From assembly GCF_042477335.2 (NCBI RefSeq), contig NC_091247.1:38925501-38989500 (forward strand): 64,000 nt of DNA. The letters run 5' to 3'. Source of the DNA: Ovis canadensis (Eukaryota; Chordata; Mammalia; Artiodactyla; Bovidae). A program made the position numbers and the translations under genes. Below, one piece after another: positions 1-12,496 of the stretch. Under the pieces are notes generated by a model that was not told where the DNA came from, ran no database searches, and worked only from the letters and a program-made list of their open reading frames with translations. Position 1 is the stretch's first letter. Each line of letters opens with the position of its first letter.

Positions 1-2470
1 CCATTTATTTTAAAAATATAAGAAAATCAGTTATATTATTATCTAATTAGTATCTCTTTCAGCATCTGAACCTATGCTCTTACCCTTTTTTTTTTACCAC
101 TCTTGGTTCTAAGTAACATTTGATGTTTCCAAAAAAGCAAAACCACTCCCCTACACTGAAGAGCGGTTACAATGGAAGATAGTCAGAAGAATCATCCACT
201 GAAAATTCCCAGAGAAGACCTTATAATGGACTGTGCAGTCTTAATTTCTTTAATATTCTGAATAAAGGAACTTGTGTGATTTTGCCTGTCTTTAGTATGG
301 CTTAGAAAATTGAAAAATATGGGTTTTATAATACCTCTGAAAGAGACTGTCAGTTTGTTTAATGTCATTGGATACTGGACTTGCCTCTTCCCAAGTAAGA
401 ATTATGGAACTTGGATTGCTAATAATTACAGGGGAACAAACCAAGGAAAGAACTTGTTTTTCTCAAGATGAACTATTAGTGTTGTTTCTAATCTTTTTGG
501 GGAGCTCCCCTGACAAATTCAAACCAACACAGCTTTCCCCCCAGGTCAGGAACGGTTCTACCTTCAGCAGTGCTGGGGGACGGAGGGGACTTTTGGGGTT
601 GACCTCAGCCCAGTGGTATGGAAGCCTATGAAGTCAGCTAACAAGATACACCCTGTAGATACCTCGGGCCAAAACAAAGTCTCCCATGCTGATATTTATC
701 TGTAGTTTCAGGAGTCTTTAATTTTCTCAGTTTATAAGATTCAGAATTCTGTAGCCATGCACTTAAAGCTTGGAGATAAAAATGACAGGATTGCCCCCAA
801 AGTATTGAATTCAGCTAATCAGAGGCTGCCAGATAAAGAAATTGTTAGATGGATATTTAACATGGTACCTTTACTGAAACACTCCAGATATTACAAAGCT
901 ATCTTTTACTCCTCTCAAGAGACTGTAGTTTTACCAACACAAAGTTAGCCTTTTCCTTTTCCCCACTAATGATGCTCCTGGAGCTGGATGTGCTTGGATT
1001 TCTTGAGTCAGAATGAATCCCAGATGGCCTCCATTTCAAGTAACTGTAACATGATACTATTTTGTTTGTCTTGGGTTTCCTTTCATGATGATCAGGGAGA
1101 GAGGTTCTGGGTCAGAGCTGATCTATGCAGAATTACCAAGTGGTGATGTTGCTAGAATGGAAGGTGTCTCCTTGGTTCCCACTCTGATGTAGTGGCCTCA
1201 GTTCACTCTTGCCCTGGGAGTCTCCTCTGCCCTGTTGCACACCCCCCTCGTCAAGTATATGTGTATTTACCATAGACCTTTTCCTGTCCTCCCCAAGAAG
1301 ACAAAGCAAACAGAGGTACATGAAGCTATCTTATAGAGTAACAAATGTGAAATTTGAACATTGCTACGCAAGTATTGTATAAAAAAAAAAGTCTGTAAAC
1401 AAATTTCTTATGTAAACATACAGAAAAATAAAGACTTTTATCTGTTCAACGGGGAGCATGATGTTCAGAGCTATAAATAACCTACAATAGCTACTCTTTT
1501 CTTGATCTGAAAACCCACTTTTTTTTCCAAAAGGATTTAAACACATTGTTGAGTGACAATAAGCACTTGTGCACAAGTACCGTGCAAACACATCTGAGAG
1601 ACGTGCCGAGGACGTTTTAATGAGTCCTGGCTACCCTGGCTTCACCTGTGGTCATGGAGATGAAAACCCCTGTGAGCCTGCATTTGATACGACCAGACGT
1701 AGAGTTGTAAAAGGGAGCACATATTTGCAGCTACCCTCCTTGAATTTAATCTTTGATGCACCCAGGGCAATTTAATTAAACATTTTGTGTTGGCAACAGC
1801 AGTTTTATGCCCAAGGAGAAATCTCTCTCATTTAATTGCTCCATTGGCTTGAGAGACACAGCATCACTAGCCAGTGTTGGCTCCCAGGCATAGGTTTTAG
1901 AGCAACTGCACAGCTTATGGTAGAACCAAGTGCTTGATCTTATCTGAGCAAAAGGTCATGGAAATTATACATTTGAAGTACATCTGATTCCCTGATTCAA
2001 CTTTGAAAGAGTATGGATTTCATTTGGTGCTGGCTTTCTGAAGTTCTTGGGAAGGGATGTATTTTGCTTTCTATTTGCTAACTAACTGAATGAGAAGGTT
2101 TTCCAATACTCCCAAGTCTTCATTTCCAGTTTGGGGCAAGAAGTATGTCTCTGGTGCTTCTTCTAATTGTTATTTCACTTTGTAGTATGGGAAAAAGTGA
2201 AATTCTGGTCACCTATGATATATGGCACTCAGGAAGATCCAGCCTGAAATTGCAGACTTCAGATTTCGATTTTTCTTTTTTAAGGAAACACTGGCCTTCA
2301 CTGTATCCATCAGATAAAATTTCCAGGGGTAACCTATTCTAAATCATTCAGCACTTTGAGTTGCTTGGGAAATTAAGGGGGAATTGGTGAGAGTCTTTGC
2401 AAAATCATCAGATATTTGTGGGTATATCTTTCCTTCAAAGCATATAAGCTCTTCACTGAAATTGATGTAG

Positions 2471-2580
2471 TCTGCTGCTGCTGCTAAGTCGCTTCAGTCG
2501 TGTCCAACTCTGTGCGACCCCATAGACGGCAGCCAGCCAGGCTCCCCCGTCCCTGGGATTCTCCAGGGAAGAACACTGGA
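2471..2580 (-). mobile_element. BOV-A2/Bov-A SINE fragment
   Basis: The block begins with a (TGC)n run, then aagtcgcttcagtcgtgtcc, and continues to the tctccaggg motif. This is the antisense form of the ruminant BOV-A2 tail found many times in this window. It is truncated at the right and diverged. Confidence 0.8.
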
Positions 2581-4442
2581 GTTTGGAGCCTCAAAATAGA
2601 CTAAAATGGAGTTATCCCTAGTGGAAGCGTTGAAACAGCATGCTTGACCTTAACCTCTCACATAGTCCCTACATCAAAGCAAGAAAAAGAAGTGTATTTT
2701 GACTTTTTGCTTAATTTAATGTGCTAAACCAAAAAAGAGAGAGACCTGACTTAATTTGAGAGAATTAGAACAAAATGCCCCACCTTAAACGTCATGATAA
2801 GGAAGATCCTTATGCTTGATAAGGGAGACCCTGACTCTGTGAGGTCAGGTCCTGGGGTTTAGCCCAGCCACCCCGCCCCATCACCCCACACCCCAAGAAC
2901 AACTGGCTAGCTTTTTGAGTTTTATGGTCACAAGACGTCTGCTATGCATAGCCATTGGTTTGCAAAGGAAATGGGCCAAGACACTGAGGTTAAATTAGTG
3001 TAAATCTTTCATCGCTCACAGGCAGACGGCTTCTAACGTGTTTTTCTGACAGTACAAGGCTATCTTCACATATAAGGACTGTTCACCCTGAAAACATATG
3101 CTTTCCCTTCCTACAATAACACATTCATATTAAGGAAAAAAAAAATGAAACCCTCTAACCGCCAACAAGATTTAATGTCTGTCTTCTGTTTACAGTTATT
3201 TAGAATTCCTCCTTCTCTTGACTGCTTTGTTTCTTGTGCTGCCACTACCAAAATTCCCTGCGGGGATGTGGATGTCTGCGCACCCTATACCCACCGCTTG
3301 TCTCTGGTCTCCAGAATGCCAGGCTTGGAGAGTTGCAAAGGGCAGTTGCTCTCAGCCTCGGTCATACTGCACCTCCTCTAAAAAGAATGGAAAGGTTAAC
3401 AGATTGGGCCTTTTCAGGAGAATCCTTTAAATGTACTTTTCTAATCCTATAGAGCAGATTCATGCTCAGAGATCAAATAGGTCTGGTCTTGTTTTGAAGA
3501 ACTGGAAACTAGTTCTCCCGTCAAACTTAATGTTATAGTATTTTTGTGACTGTGTACATTTTTAAAAAGTTGTTGCAAACTTTAGGTATGATTTTCCTAT
3601 CATTCACTATGAAAGTCATAGAAAATGCTTGGAGTTGGCAGATTTACAGTTGACTTGACCAAGAACTCGCTTTTTAACATAAATCGTTTATATAGGCTAG
3701 GAATGCCCTTCCAGCCTCTCCAACTCTGGATATGGGCACCCCTACTTGGTACCTTCCAGCTCTCAAAATGTCATCTAATTCTGCAGGCATCCAAGATGCC
3801 CACGTTCTATAGGCTTTTTGGAGGTCTGTGCTTACAATTTGATTTGACTGCATTCCACTAAAATTTCCCCCAAACACTAGCTCCCATCAAATTAGTGTTC
3901 ATTTTCATTGTTGGTCCATATGGTGGCCAGAGTTGGTTTAACTAAATGTGTCAGTTCTTTCCTAAGAGTATGTTGCTCTCCCACAGAATTGCATCGGCAC
4001 TTAGAGTTGTTTTCGGAGATAAGAAGCCATGCCTTAGTTTTGAGAACTAAAAACTTTGTACAGCTGATACCGTGTTAGAAAGTGGTTCAAGGAGTTTGGA
4101 AGGGGTGGTTACTACCACTTTGCTTAGCAAATCTTAATTTGGAAAACTTCCCTGCCCTATTGCATTTTGAATTTCCTCCCAGATACCATCATCTGGGGAT
4201 CACTGTGACAGATCTAATATCAGTATGCTTGCTTGAGAGGTCAGAGTTATGTCCCTTCACATATATTGCAAGGGAGAGAAGGCATTCCATCTATTTCCTG
4301 TTCACATGTTAAAATTACGGTGCAAGGAAACATTTATCCGCTTCAAAAACTTCAGGAAGTCTTTTGGCACCAGTACAGAGTTTAACTTAAAGACTCTCTA
4401 AATTGAAATTTACCAAATACATTCACAGTTTTAGAAAGAGAA

Positions 4443-4467
4443 GGGGTTGGGGGGGGGTGGGGGAGGG
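4443..4467 (+). other. G-quadruplex-capable G-rich run
   Basis: Runs of 4, 9, 5 and 3 guanines are separated by TT, T and A. This satisfies the four-tract G-quadruplex pattern on the + strand, which is the AAK1 transcript strand. Whether it folds or has any role is unknown. Confidence 0.6.
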
Positions 4468-5875
4468 CAACTTTGTTTCCAAAAACAATACTTAAGGTCA
4501 GAATTATTTAAAAAGAAGCACTAAAATAAAAAATAAGCACTGTTAAAAAAATTACAGGATTCAGAGAAACATAGTATTTTTGTACAATATCTCTAAAAAT
4601 GTTCAGATCGCTCTCTACATCTCTTTACAATGTAATGTCTCTTAAGTAACTGGTTTCCCAATAAATTGATTTTGATGCTGCTTCTGCTGTGTTCTGTGTG
4701 CTTAATTCAAGCAGAAACTTTAGCAGGGGAAAATTAGCAGATGTTTCTACTAGCCAATGGTTTGCATAGAAGGGGAGAGGGTAACGTGGGGAGAGGATGA
4801 TTGAATTACCTCTGTACAGAGGTTCTGAATCATCTATAGAATTCGAATCATGGTACCTGTAATTTCTTCCCCTGGTGGGTTGGGAAACCCATGATGACAT
4901 GATACCTCTGCCCCCAATCACCCTTTTCTCTGGATTCTTCTTGCTTAGTTACATATGCCTTTTTCCTGCCCTCTTGCTAACATGTGCCCAATGACATACT
5001 TCTAACCTGCTAATATTTTTGGAAGGTAAGCTCTCTTGCATTCTGATAATTGTCTGTTTGATCTTGAAAGCCAGAGCACCCTGAGGCACCTCTACCTAGA
5101 TAGAAATCGATTAGTATATTAGAGTTTGCAAATACTTCTGTAATTACCTATGCATTTTCCTCCTTTTGCTTAAAGAAGCTTATGATGGATTCATTTAAGC
5201 AGAGGAGACCTTTGCTAACTTGGAAGACTGAAAACAAAATTCCAGGGCAACTCCAGCTGAAGGTGATTTGTTTAGTGTGATATTGATTATATCTCCCATT
5301 TGAAAAGTGCCTTCAGTATTCATATTGGGGCTCTTACACTCTTTGAGTAGTGCTTATGTCAATCGTCAAGTAATTGTGTATTTATCAAGCAGCCATGTTC
5401 TGCTTTTTTTGGAGGAGGGGGTGCAGTCACAGGCAGGGGGGACCACACATCAGATCTGAACTGAGTTTGTCCCCAGACAGTATCTCTGCATCAGCCGGAA
5501 CTGTCACGGTAGATGTGGAGATGAGGGACTGGGTTTTTCATTCCATCCAGAGCCAGTCAGGTAGAGCAGGTGTCAGTGCCTGGCCCCACGCGTGCAGGAG
5601 CATTGCATAGTTAACGCTGAATGTCTGTGTGCCTAACACCTTCATCTCCTTTCCTCCACATTGTTCCTCATGTTCTGAAATGTGCGACCGTGATTGGTTG
5701 TGTTCCAATTTGTGTGCCGTTTCCTTGCCTGACTTTTCTTGTTCTGTTTTTCCTTTTTCCATTTTCAACATCCATTATTTGGTCCCACAATGTTCCTGCC
5801 GCGGGTTGACCATTGAGTGTTCCAGGGAGCATTGAACGGACCAGTGCATTAATTCTGCATTTTGTACTTTTCTAG

Positions 5876-6990
5876 GTCTCCAGAGAGAGCCCATTCCCTC
5901 TCCTGTAATAACTGTAGAGCACTTTAAAGAATCGACGGGTGTTAAAGGCCTTCCCCTGTACCCGGACCCCTCCCGGGTACCTGGCACGAAAACTCAGAAC
6001 AGTCTAGAATCTGACTACTTGGCCCGAGATGGCCCTTCCAGCAACAGTTCGTTCCACAGCAGTGAAGAGGAGGGGACCGACCTCGAGGGGGACATGCTGG
6101 ACTGCAGTGGCTCTCGCCCTCTGCTCTTGGAGTCGGAGGAAGAGGATGAGAGCTGCAAGCCTCCGCAGGGGAAGCTAGGAGGAGCCACTCCCTTCACTCA
6201 GCCGGAGGTCACTTCCGCGCAGGCCAAGGCCTCGCAAGGTGGGAGGAAGAACCAATTCGGAGCCCTCACCCAGCCGACCGCTGATGGACTCGGTGAGCCA
6301 GATGTGTTTGCCACTGCTCCCTTCCGGAGTTCAAGGATTCCCGCTGATGACATTTTTGCCAAAGCCCCCTTTGTCTCCAAGGGCAACGTGGCCCTTTCCC
6401 AGCCAGAGGAGACGGATGTGTTCTTGAGAGCTCCCTTTACCAAGAAGAAAGGCATGGAGGAGTCAGCAGTTGCCCAGAGCCCCGCCCAGGAGCAGCCCGG
6501 TCTCCTCAGTCAGACCGATGACATCCCTCTGCTCCCAGGCCTGGATCGAGCCGTGTACCCGTCCGCCCGAGCTCAGTATTCCACTGCTGGCTTTGCCCAG
6601 CCGTCTAACCTCCCCTCCCATCCTGTACAAGCAGCAGACCATCTTGACAGCATCTCTTCCAGGGGCTCCTCCCTGGAATCTGGGGCCCATCCTAATGACA
6701 GAAACAAAGGACCTCAGCCCCAGAAAGAAGCTGTCTCAGGCCCCGTGGCAGGCAAACCATTCCGCCCCCAGTCTTTATCCAAATATTCCCGTCACTATAG
6801 CCCGGAAGATGAGCCGAATCCAGAAGCCCAGCCCATTGCTGCCTACAAAATTGTTTCGCAAACCAATAAGCAGTCGATAGCTGGCTCCGTTTCCATCACA
6901 TCCCTTGCCTCCAGGACTACGGAGCTGCCAGCTGCTGATCCTTTTGCTTTAGCACCCTTTCCTTCAAAGTCAGGCAAACAGAAACCTTAG
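5876..6990 (+). CDS. AAK1: AAK1 terminal coding exon (AP2-associated kinase, endocytic C-terminal tail)
   Basis: This is the last coding exon of a Numb-associated Ser/Thr kinase. The acceptor AG is at 5874-5875. The exon enters with two bases that complete a split codon, then reads 370 codons to the TAG at 6988-6990. The kinase domain lies outside the window; this is the disordered tail. It begins with a short segment containing SPVITVEHFKES, followed by an acidic stretch (SSEEEGTDLEGDML, then LESEEEDE). Four spaced D-x-F-x-x-APF modules follow: DVFATAPF at 6301-6324, DIFAKAPF ending at 6372, DVFLRAPF ending at 6438 and DPFALAPF at 6937-6960. DPF-type motifs in this family bind the AP-2 alpha appendage. 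AAK1 phosphorylates the AP-2 mu subunit and regulates clathrin-mediated endocytosis. The paralogue BMP2K has a related tail, and I chose AAK1 because NFU1 follows on the same strand. This tail probably belongs to a long isoform. An internal ATG at 6019 is not the start. Confidence 0.8.
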
Positions 6991-9043
6991 GAGCCATGCC
7001 TGAGCCTCAGGCTTCTGTCTCTACCCTACCCTCAATACCCACCACATCACTCCCAGCTGAGCCTTCCTGAGAAGATTTATATCAATTATTCTCTTTCAGT
7101 TCCGTGAGTCAGAGCAGAACTTCTTGAGTCGACAAACTCAGTCGAGGTGATACTTAGTTGAAACTCCCTTAAGTTATGCTCATTGCTTTTGTTTATATTG
7201 ATTTCTGGACTTTGGGTGAGTGTGTCCATCTTCACCTCCACCCAGAATTCTGCTTTCTGTTGTGTGCCTAGAAACTGTTTTAATCTCAAACTGCTTGTCA
7301 GTAAATCCAGAAATAACTTCCCGAAGGGGCCATGGTATTGCTACTTTGATTCCTGTAGTTCCTGTTCTGAGTCATGTCTAATGAGGAATTAAGATGAGTT
7401 CCTCCCAGACTTGGTTTCATACTCTTGAAAAGGGTACATTTCAGGAAAGAAACACAAGATAAAAATTCTGCTCATCAAAAGGAAGTGTGATCCCGAAGAT
7501 ACTAATCATTCCTCTAAAACCAGCAACTCTAGAAAGCTTCTCTGGATCTGAGTCTGTGTAGGCCACCCTGGTCCTCATGCGTGAGTGTCGGTGGGTGTGT
7601 AATGTGTGTTAGATCCTTACCTTCGTAGAGATGCAAACATGAGATTTCTGTGCTGGTGTCTGATAGTGTGGAGCCTTCTCCCACGTGCACACTTTAAAAA
7701 TTCATGTGAGTGCACAGCTGTGTGTGTACACTTCTGTTTGCACAGGAAACGTTCTTCCTTTAGGTAAATCCTGTCCCACCTCTCGTACCTCCACAATCAC
7801 TCATTTGCTGGTATTTGTTCTCCTAATCTAACTTACGTGAACCCTGTTTTTATTGCATTCTTTTCTCATGGCAAAATTTAATTTATTGGAATGAGTAGGA
7901 AAATCCTGCTGGAATGCAATTTTCTAAGTAGATTGTTTTTTCCTTTAGAATTTGCTATTAACATTTCATTTACAAAGTCTTGAAAAATTAACTGTCCTTA
8001 TACAGTTTCCCCTGAGAACAAAAGAAAAGAATACCTTGTTAGAGTTCCAACCACTGGGTTTGGGGTCTAAATAATTTAAATAAGTACTCAAGTAATTTAA
8101 AAAATCTTGGGTCTGAGCACTCCATGCTGTCATTACGAAATTAGTTGATCATGTCATTACGAAATTAATTGATCATGAGACTAGGCTACAAACTAGATTT
8201 GCTTTTTGTTTTTCCACATCCTTGTCACCTTCGTCTGCCCCTTGAGGAAGTAGAAACCTGAGACATGTAAATAAGTTTGGGAGAATGGAAAAGAGCTGAA
8301 CCAGTCAGCCATGAGAACCTTTCCATTCTTTGTCCCCTCGGATGGTGAAGCAGGTCAGATAGGTGCTTGACTTGTGTTTTTGAAATGTCTTCTATTTCTG
8401 GAAAGCTCTGAGTTATTCTTGACTGTTCTCATGCCCTTTATTATTAGTGCCTTAAGTTGAAACTTACATCTCAGTGGGAAGATTTCTGCCGAAGCAGTTC
8501 GTGTTTCAACTTGAAAGTTGCCTGTGACTGGTAGTAAATGTTCATGATTTCTTCATTAGCTGGAGAAGTGAGAGAGTTGCTCACCAACCAAGATTAATGA
8601 CTTAAGAATTATGAGAAATTCATCCTAGAATCAAGCCTGAATGCCAGACTCGATTGCCATTGACTAAGTGTCGTATTTTAAAATTTGAAATTCTGGGATC
8701 TTGACAGTAAAATATAAACAGATACTTCTCAAGACTTTTTCTAATTTAGTCTCCACCTATTTCAGCTGTCCAGGTTAAAAGGTAAATAATTGGCAGTGGA
8801 TCAGGGCTCCTAGCAGTGGTTTTTCCAACTGAGGCTTCAGCAGTGCCAGCCCTTCACTTTTGAGGTTGCTAAATGTTCACTGGGCTTTTCTCCCAATGAT
8901 CATTTCTGAAGTTTCTGTGTAACAGTGGGTGTTGAATTATCTTTCCAATTGATTGATTTTAGCTAACGAGTATGAAAATTTCCACCTCAAATTCTTACCT
9001 TGGTCATTATCAGTTAAAGTCTACATGAGCAGGAGTGAAAGTT
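6991..9043 (+). other. AAK1: Probable proximal 3' UTR of AAK1
   Basis: This is non-repetitive AT-rich sequence directly after the AAK1 stop codon. It holds TG-rich runs near 7580-7740 and a 24-base tandem duplication at 8130-8177. By eye I find no canonical AATAAA between the stop and the BovB that begins at 9044, so the UTR may continue through that insertion or end at a variant signal. There is no convincing ORF. Confidence 0.5.
8130..8177. repeat. 24-bp tandem duplication
   Basis: Copies at 8130-8153 and 8154-8177 differ at one base (ttagttg against ttaattg). It looks like a simple local duplication. Confidence 0.85.
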
Positions 9044-12023
9044 GAGTTCAGTTGCTCAGTCATGTCCAACTCTGTGATCCCATGGACTGCAGCACACCAG
9101 GCCTCCCTGGCCATCACCAACTCCCAGAGTTCACTCAAACTCAAGTCCATTGAGTCGGTGATGGCATCCAACCATCTCATCTTCTGTCATGCCCTTCTTA
9201 TCCCACCTTCAATCTTTCCCAGCATCACGGTCTTTTCAAATGAGTCAGTTGTTTGCATCAGGTAGCCAAAGTTTTGGAGTTTCAGCTTCTACATCAGTCC
9301 TTCCAATGAATATGCAGGACTGATTTCCTTTAGGATGGGCTGGTTAGCTGTCAAAGGGATTCTCAAGAGTCTTCTCCAACGCCACATTCAAAAGTATCAA
9401 TTCTTCAGCGCTCAGCTTTCTTTATAGTCCAACTCTCATATCCATACATGACTACTGGAAAAACCATAGCTTTGACTAGACAGACCTTTGTTAGCAAAGT
9501 AATGTCTCTGCTTTTTAATATGCTGTCTAGGTTGGTCATAACTTTTCTTCCAAGGAGCAAGCGTCTTAATTTCATGGCTGCAGTCACCATCTGCAGTGAT
9601 TTGGAGCCTAAAAAATAAAATCTGACACTGTTTCCATTATTTCTTCATCTATTTGCCATGAAGTGATGGAGCCAAATGACATGATCTTAGTTTTCTGAGT
9701 ATGGAATTTTAAGCCAGCTTTTTTACTCTTCTCTTTCATCAAGAGGCTCTTTAATTCTTCTTTGCTTTCTGCCATAAGTGTGGTATCATCTGCATATCTG
9801 AGGTTATTGATATTTCTCCCAGTAGTCTTGATTCCAGCTTGTGCTTCATCCAGTCCAGCATTTCTCATGATGTACTCTGTATATAAGTTAAATAAGTAGG
9901 GTGACAATAAACAGCCTTGACGTACTTCTTTTCCTATTTGGAACCAGTCTGTTGTTCCATGTCCAGCTCTAACTGTTGCTTTTTGGCCTGCATACAGATT
10001 TCTCAGGAGGCAGGACAGGTGGTATGGTATTCTTATCTCTTTCAGAATTTTCCACAGTTTATTGTGATCCACACAGTCAAAGGCTTTGGCATAGTCAATA
10101 AAGCAGAAATAGATGTTTTTCCAGAACTCTCTCACTTTTTCAGTGATCCAACGGATGTTGGCAATTTGATCTCTGATTCCTCTGCCTTTTCTAAATCCAG
10201 CTTGAACATCTGGAAGTTCACTGTTCACGTACTGTTGAAGCCTGGCTTGTAGAATTTTGAGCATTACTTTGCTAGCATTTGAGATGAGTGCAATTGTGAA
10301 GTAGTTTGAGCATTCTTTGACATTGCCTTTCTTTGGGATTGGAATGAAAACTGACTTTTCCAGTCCTGTGGCCACTGCTGAGCTTTCCAAATTTGCTGGC
10401 ATACTGAGTATAGCACTTTCACAGCACCATCTTTTAGGATTTGAAATAACGGAAATTCCATCACCTCCACTAGATTTGTTTAGAGTGATGCTTCCTAAGG
10501 CCCACTTGACTTCACATTCCAGGATGTCTAGGTGAGTGATCACACCATTGTGATTATCTGGGTCATGAAGATCTTTTTTGTGTAGTTCTGTGTATTCTTG
10601 CCACCTCTTCTTAATATCTTCTGCTTCTGTTAGGTCCATACCATTTCTGTCCTTTATTGAGCCCATCTTTGCATGAAATGTTCCCTTGGTATCTCTAATT
10701 TTCTTGAAGAGATTGCTAGTCTTTCCCATTCTATTGTTTTCCTCTATTTCTTTGCATTGATCACTGAGGAAGGCTTTCTTACCTCTCCTTGCTATTCTTT
10801 GGAACTCTGCATTCAAATGGGTATATCTTTCCTTTTCTTCTTTGCCTTTCGCTTTTCTTCTTTTCTCAGCTCTTTCTAAGGCCTCCTCAGACAACTATTT
10901 TGCCTTTTTTGCATTTCCTTTTCTTGGGGATGGTCTTGATCACTGCCTCCTGTACAGTGTCATGAACTTCCATCCATAGTTCTTCAGGCACTCTATCAGA
11001 TCTAATCCCTTGAGTCTATTTCTCATTTCCACTGTATAATCGTAAGGGATTTGATTTAGGTCATACCTGAATGGTCTAGTGGTTTTTCCTACTTTCTTCA
11101 TTTTAAGTCTGAATTTGGCAATAAGGAGTTCATCTAAGCCACAGTCAGCTCCAGGTCTTGTTTTTGCTGATTGTATAGAGCTTCTCCATCTTTGGCTGCA
11201 AAGAATATAATCTATCTGATTTCAGTATTGACCGTCTGGTGATGTCCATGTGTAGAGTCTTCTCTTGTGTTATCGGAAGAGGGTGTTTGCTATGACCAGC
11301 GCGTTCTTTTGGCAAAACTCTATTAGCCTTTGCCCTGCTTCATTCTGTACTCCAAGGCCAAATTTGCCTGTTACTCCAGGTATTTCTTGACTTCCTACTT
11401 TTGCATTCCAGTCCCCTATAATGAAAAGGAACTCTTCTTTGGATGTTAGTTCTAGAAAGTCTTGTAGTTCTTCATGGAACCATTCAAATTCAGCTTCTTC
11501 GGTATTACTGGTCAGGGCGTAGACTTGGATTACCCTGATATCGAATGGCTTGCCTTGGAAACGAACAGAGATCATTCTGTTGTTTTTGAGATTGCATCCA
11601 AGTACTGCATTTCAGACTCTTCTGTTGACTATGATGGCTACTCCATTTCTTCTAAGGGATTCTTGTCCACAGTAGTAGATATAATGGTCATCTGAGTTAA
11701 ATTCACCCATTCCAGTCCATTTTAGTTCGCTGATTCCTAGAATGTCGACGTTCACCCTTACTGTCTTCTGTTTGACCACTTCCAGTTTGCCTGGATTCAT
11801 GGACCTAACATTCCAGGTTCCTATGCAGTATTGCTCTTTACAGCATCAGACTTTACTTCCATCACCCATCACATCCACAACTGAGTGTTGTTTTTGCTTT
11901 GGCTCCACCTTTTCATTCTTTCTGGAGTTATTCCTCCACTGATCTCCAGTAGCATATTGGGCACCTACCGACCTGGGGAGTTCATCTTTCAGTGTCCTAT
12001 CTTTTTGCCGTTTCATACTGTTC
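9044..12023 (-). mobile_element. BovB (RTE) LINE, nearly complete coding region
   Basis: A 3.0 kb BovB lies on the minus strand. Its 3' tail is at the left (ttcagttgctcagtcatg) and its 5' side at the right, ending near the cagtgtcctatctttttgcc motif. Translated on the minus strand it carries an APE-type endonuclease in pieces (near 11800-11270, including the IIGDWNAKVGSQ motif) and then a reverse transcriptase. The 5' UTR is missing. Short, imperfect flanking matches (ggagtgaaa at 9032-9040, gaagtgaaa at 12025-12033) may be a target-site duplication. It lies between AAK1 and NFU1, opposite to both. Confidence 0.92.
9608..10894 (-). pseudogene. BovB reverse transcriptase open segment (428 codons)
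   Basis: This is the longest uninterrupted ORF in the window and is a decayed part of the BovB polyprotein. It contains the fingers/palm motif FIDYAKAFDCVDHNKLW, the segment VRQGCLLSPYLFNLYTEYIM, and the catalytic YADD of reverse transcriptases in RYADDTTLMAES. It is cut off from the endonuclease upstream by stops and frame changes. The C-terminal part continues in another frame at 9405-9590 (RRLLLGRKVMTNLDSI...). The element is therefore not an active polyprotein, although the RT core is unusually well preserved. Confidence 0.85.
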
Positions 12024-12204
12024 AGAAGTGAAAAAGATGGGAATATTCAAGGAAGGTTCATCCTAGAAACTCTTACAGTGGAAGGTCATTCTAATTCACC
12101 CTTTGAAACTACTCAGGATTACCTCTGTAACAGCCCTGTGAAATGACTTTCCTTTGGTTTTTTGATCAATCCCTCCTGATTGTTTTTGTTCTCAAGATGA
12201 AATC

Positions 12205-12210
12205 AATAAA
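12205..12210 (+). terminator. AAK1: Candidate AAK1 poly(A) signal
   Basis: A canonical AATAAA is followed within 30 bases by the GU-rich tggtggtctt. It is the first plus-strand AATAAA I noticed after the stop codon outside repeats. If it is used, the AAK1 3' UTR would span the antisense BovB. No transcript evidence is available. Confidence 0.25.
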
Positions 12211-12496
12211 ATTATGGTGGTCTTATTACATAATTGAATCCTTTGTCAAGCTGAGCTTATATTCCTTTTTTATTCTTTTATTCTTGCTAGAGACCTATGC
12301 TGGGTGGAGACTCTGTAAATCCCTTTTTTGAACAAGAAATGAATATAGACACAAATTACTTTTGTGTCCTTAATGATGCGTGAAAGCTTTTGGATTATTG
12401 GATTACATTCATTATTAGCGAATAACTAGTGGATTCTGTGCTGATCATCTTTGGATCATATAGGTTAAATGCATCATCTAGAGATAAATTGTTCTC

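Larger units (their letters stand above)
1..5875 (+). other. AAK1: AAK1 intron, or 3' UTR of a shorter AAK1 isoform
   Basis: I recognise no coding exon here. The stretch ends at a good splice acceptor (pyrimidine-rich tract then tctag at 5871-5875) that opens the AAK1 terminal exon, so it is intron for the transcript using that exon. It is repeat-poor compared with the rest of the window; I see only one SINE, at about 2.47 kb. That would also fit the long 3' UTR of an upstream-terminating AAK1 isoform. An AATAAA lies at 1427-1432, but I cannot show that it is used. The short open frames on both strands look random. Confidence 0.5.

Noticed and set aside
6015..6880. Other-frame and antisense ORFs within the AAK1 exon
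   Set aside because: They overlap the real frame, which is supported by the splice acceptor, the motif content and the in-frame stop.
5876..6990. BMP2K as the identity of the kinase-tail exon
   Set aside because: The paralogue has a related tail, but NFU1 follows in the same direction, which is the AAK1 neighbourhood in mammals. The tail alone does not decide it.
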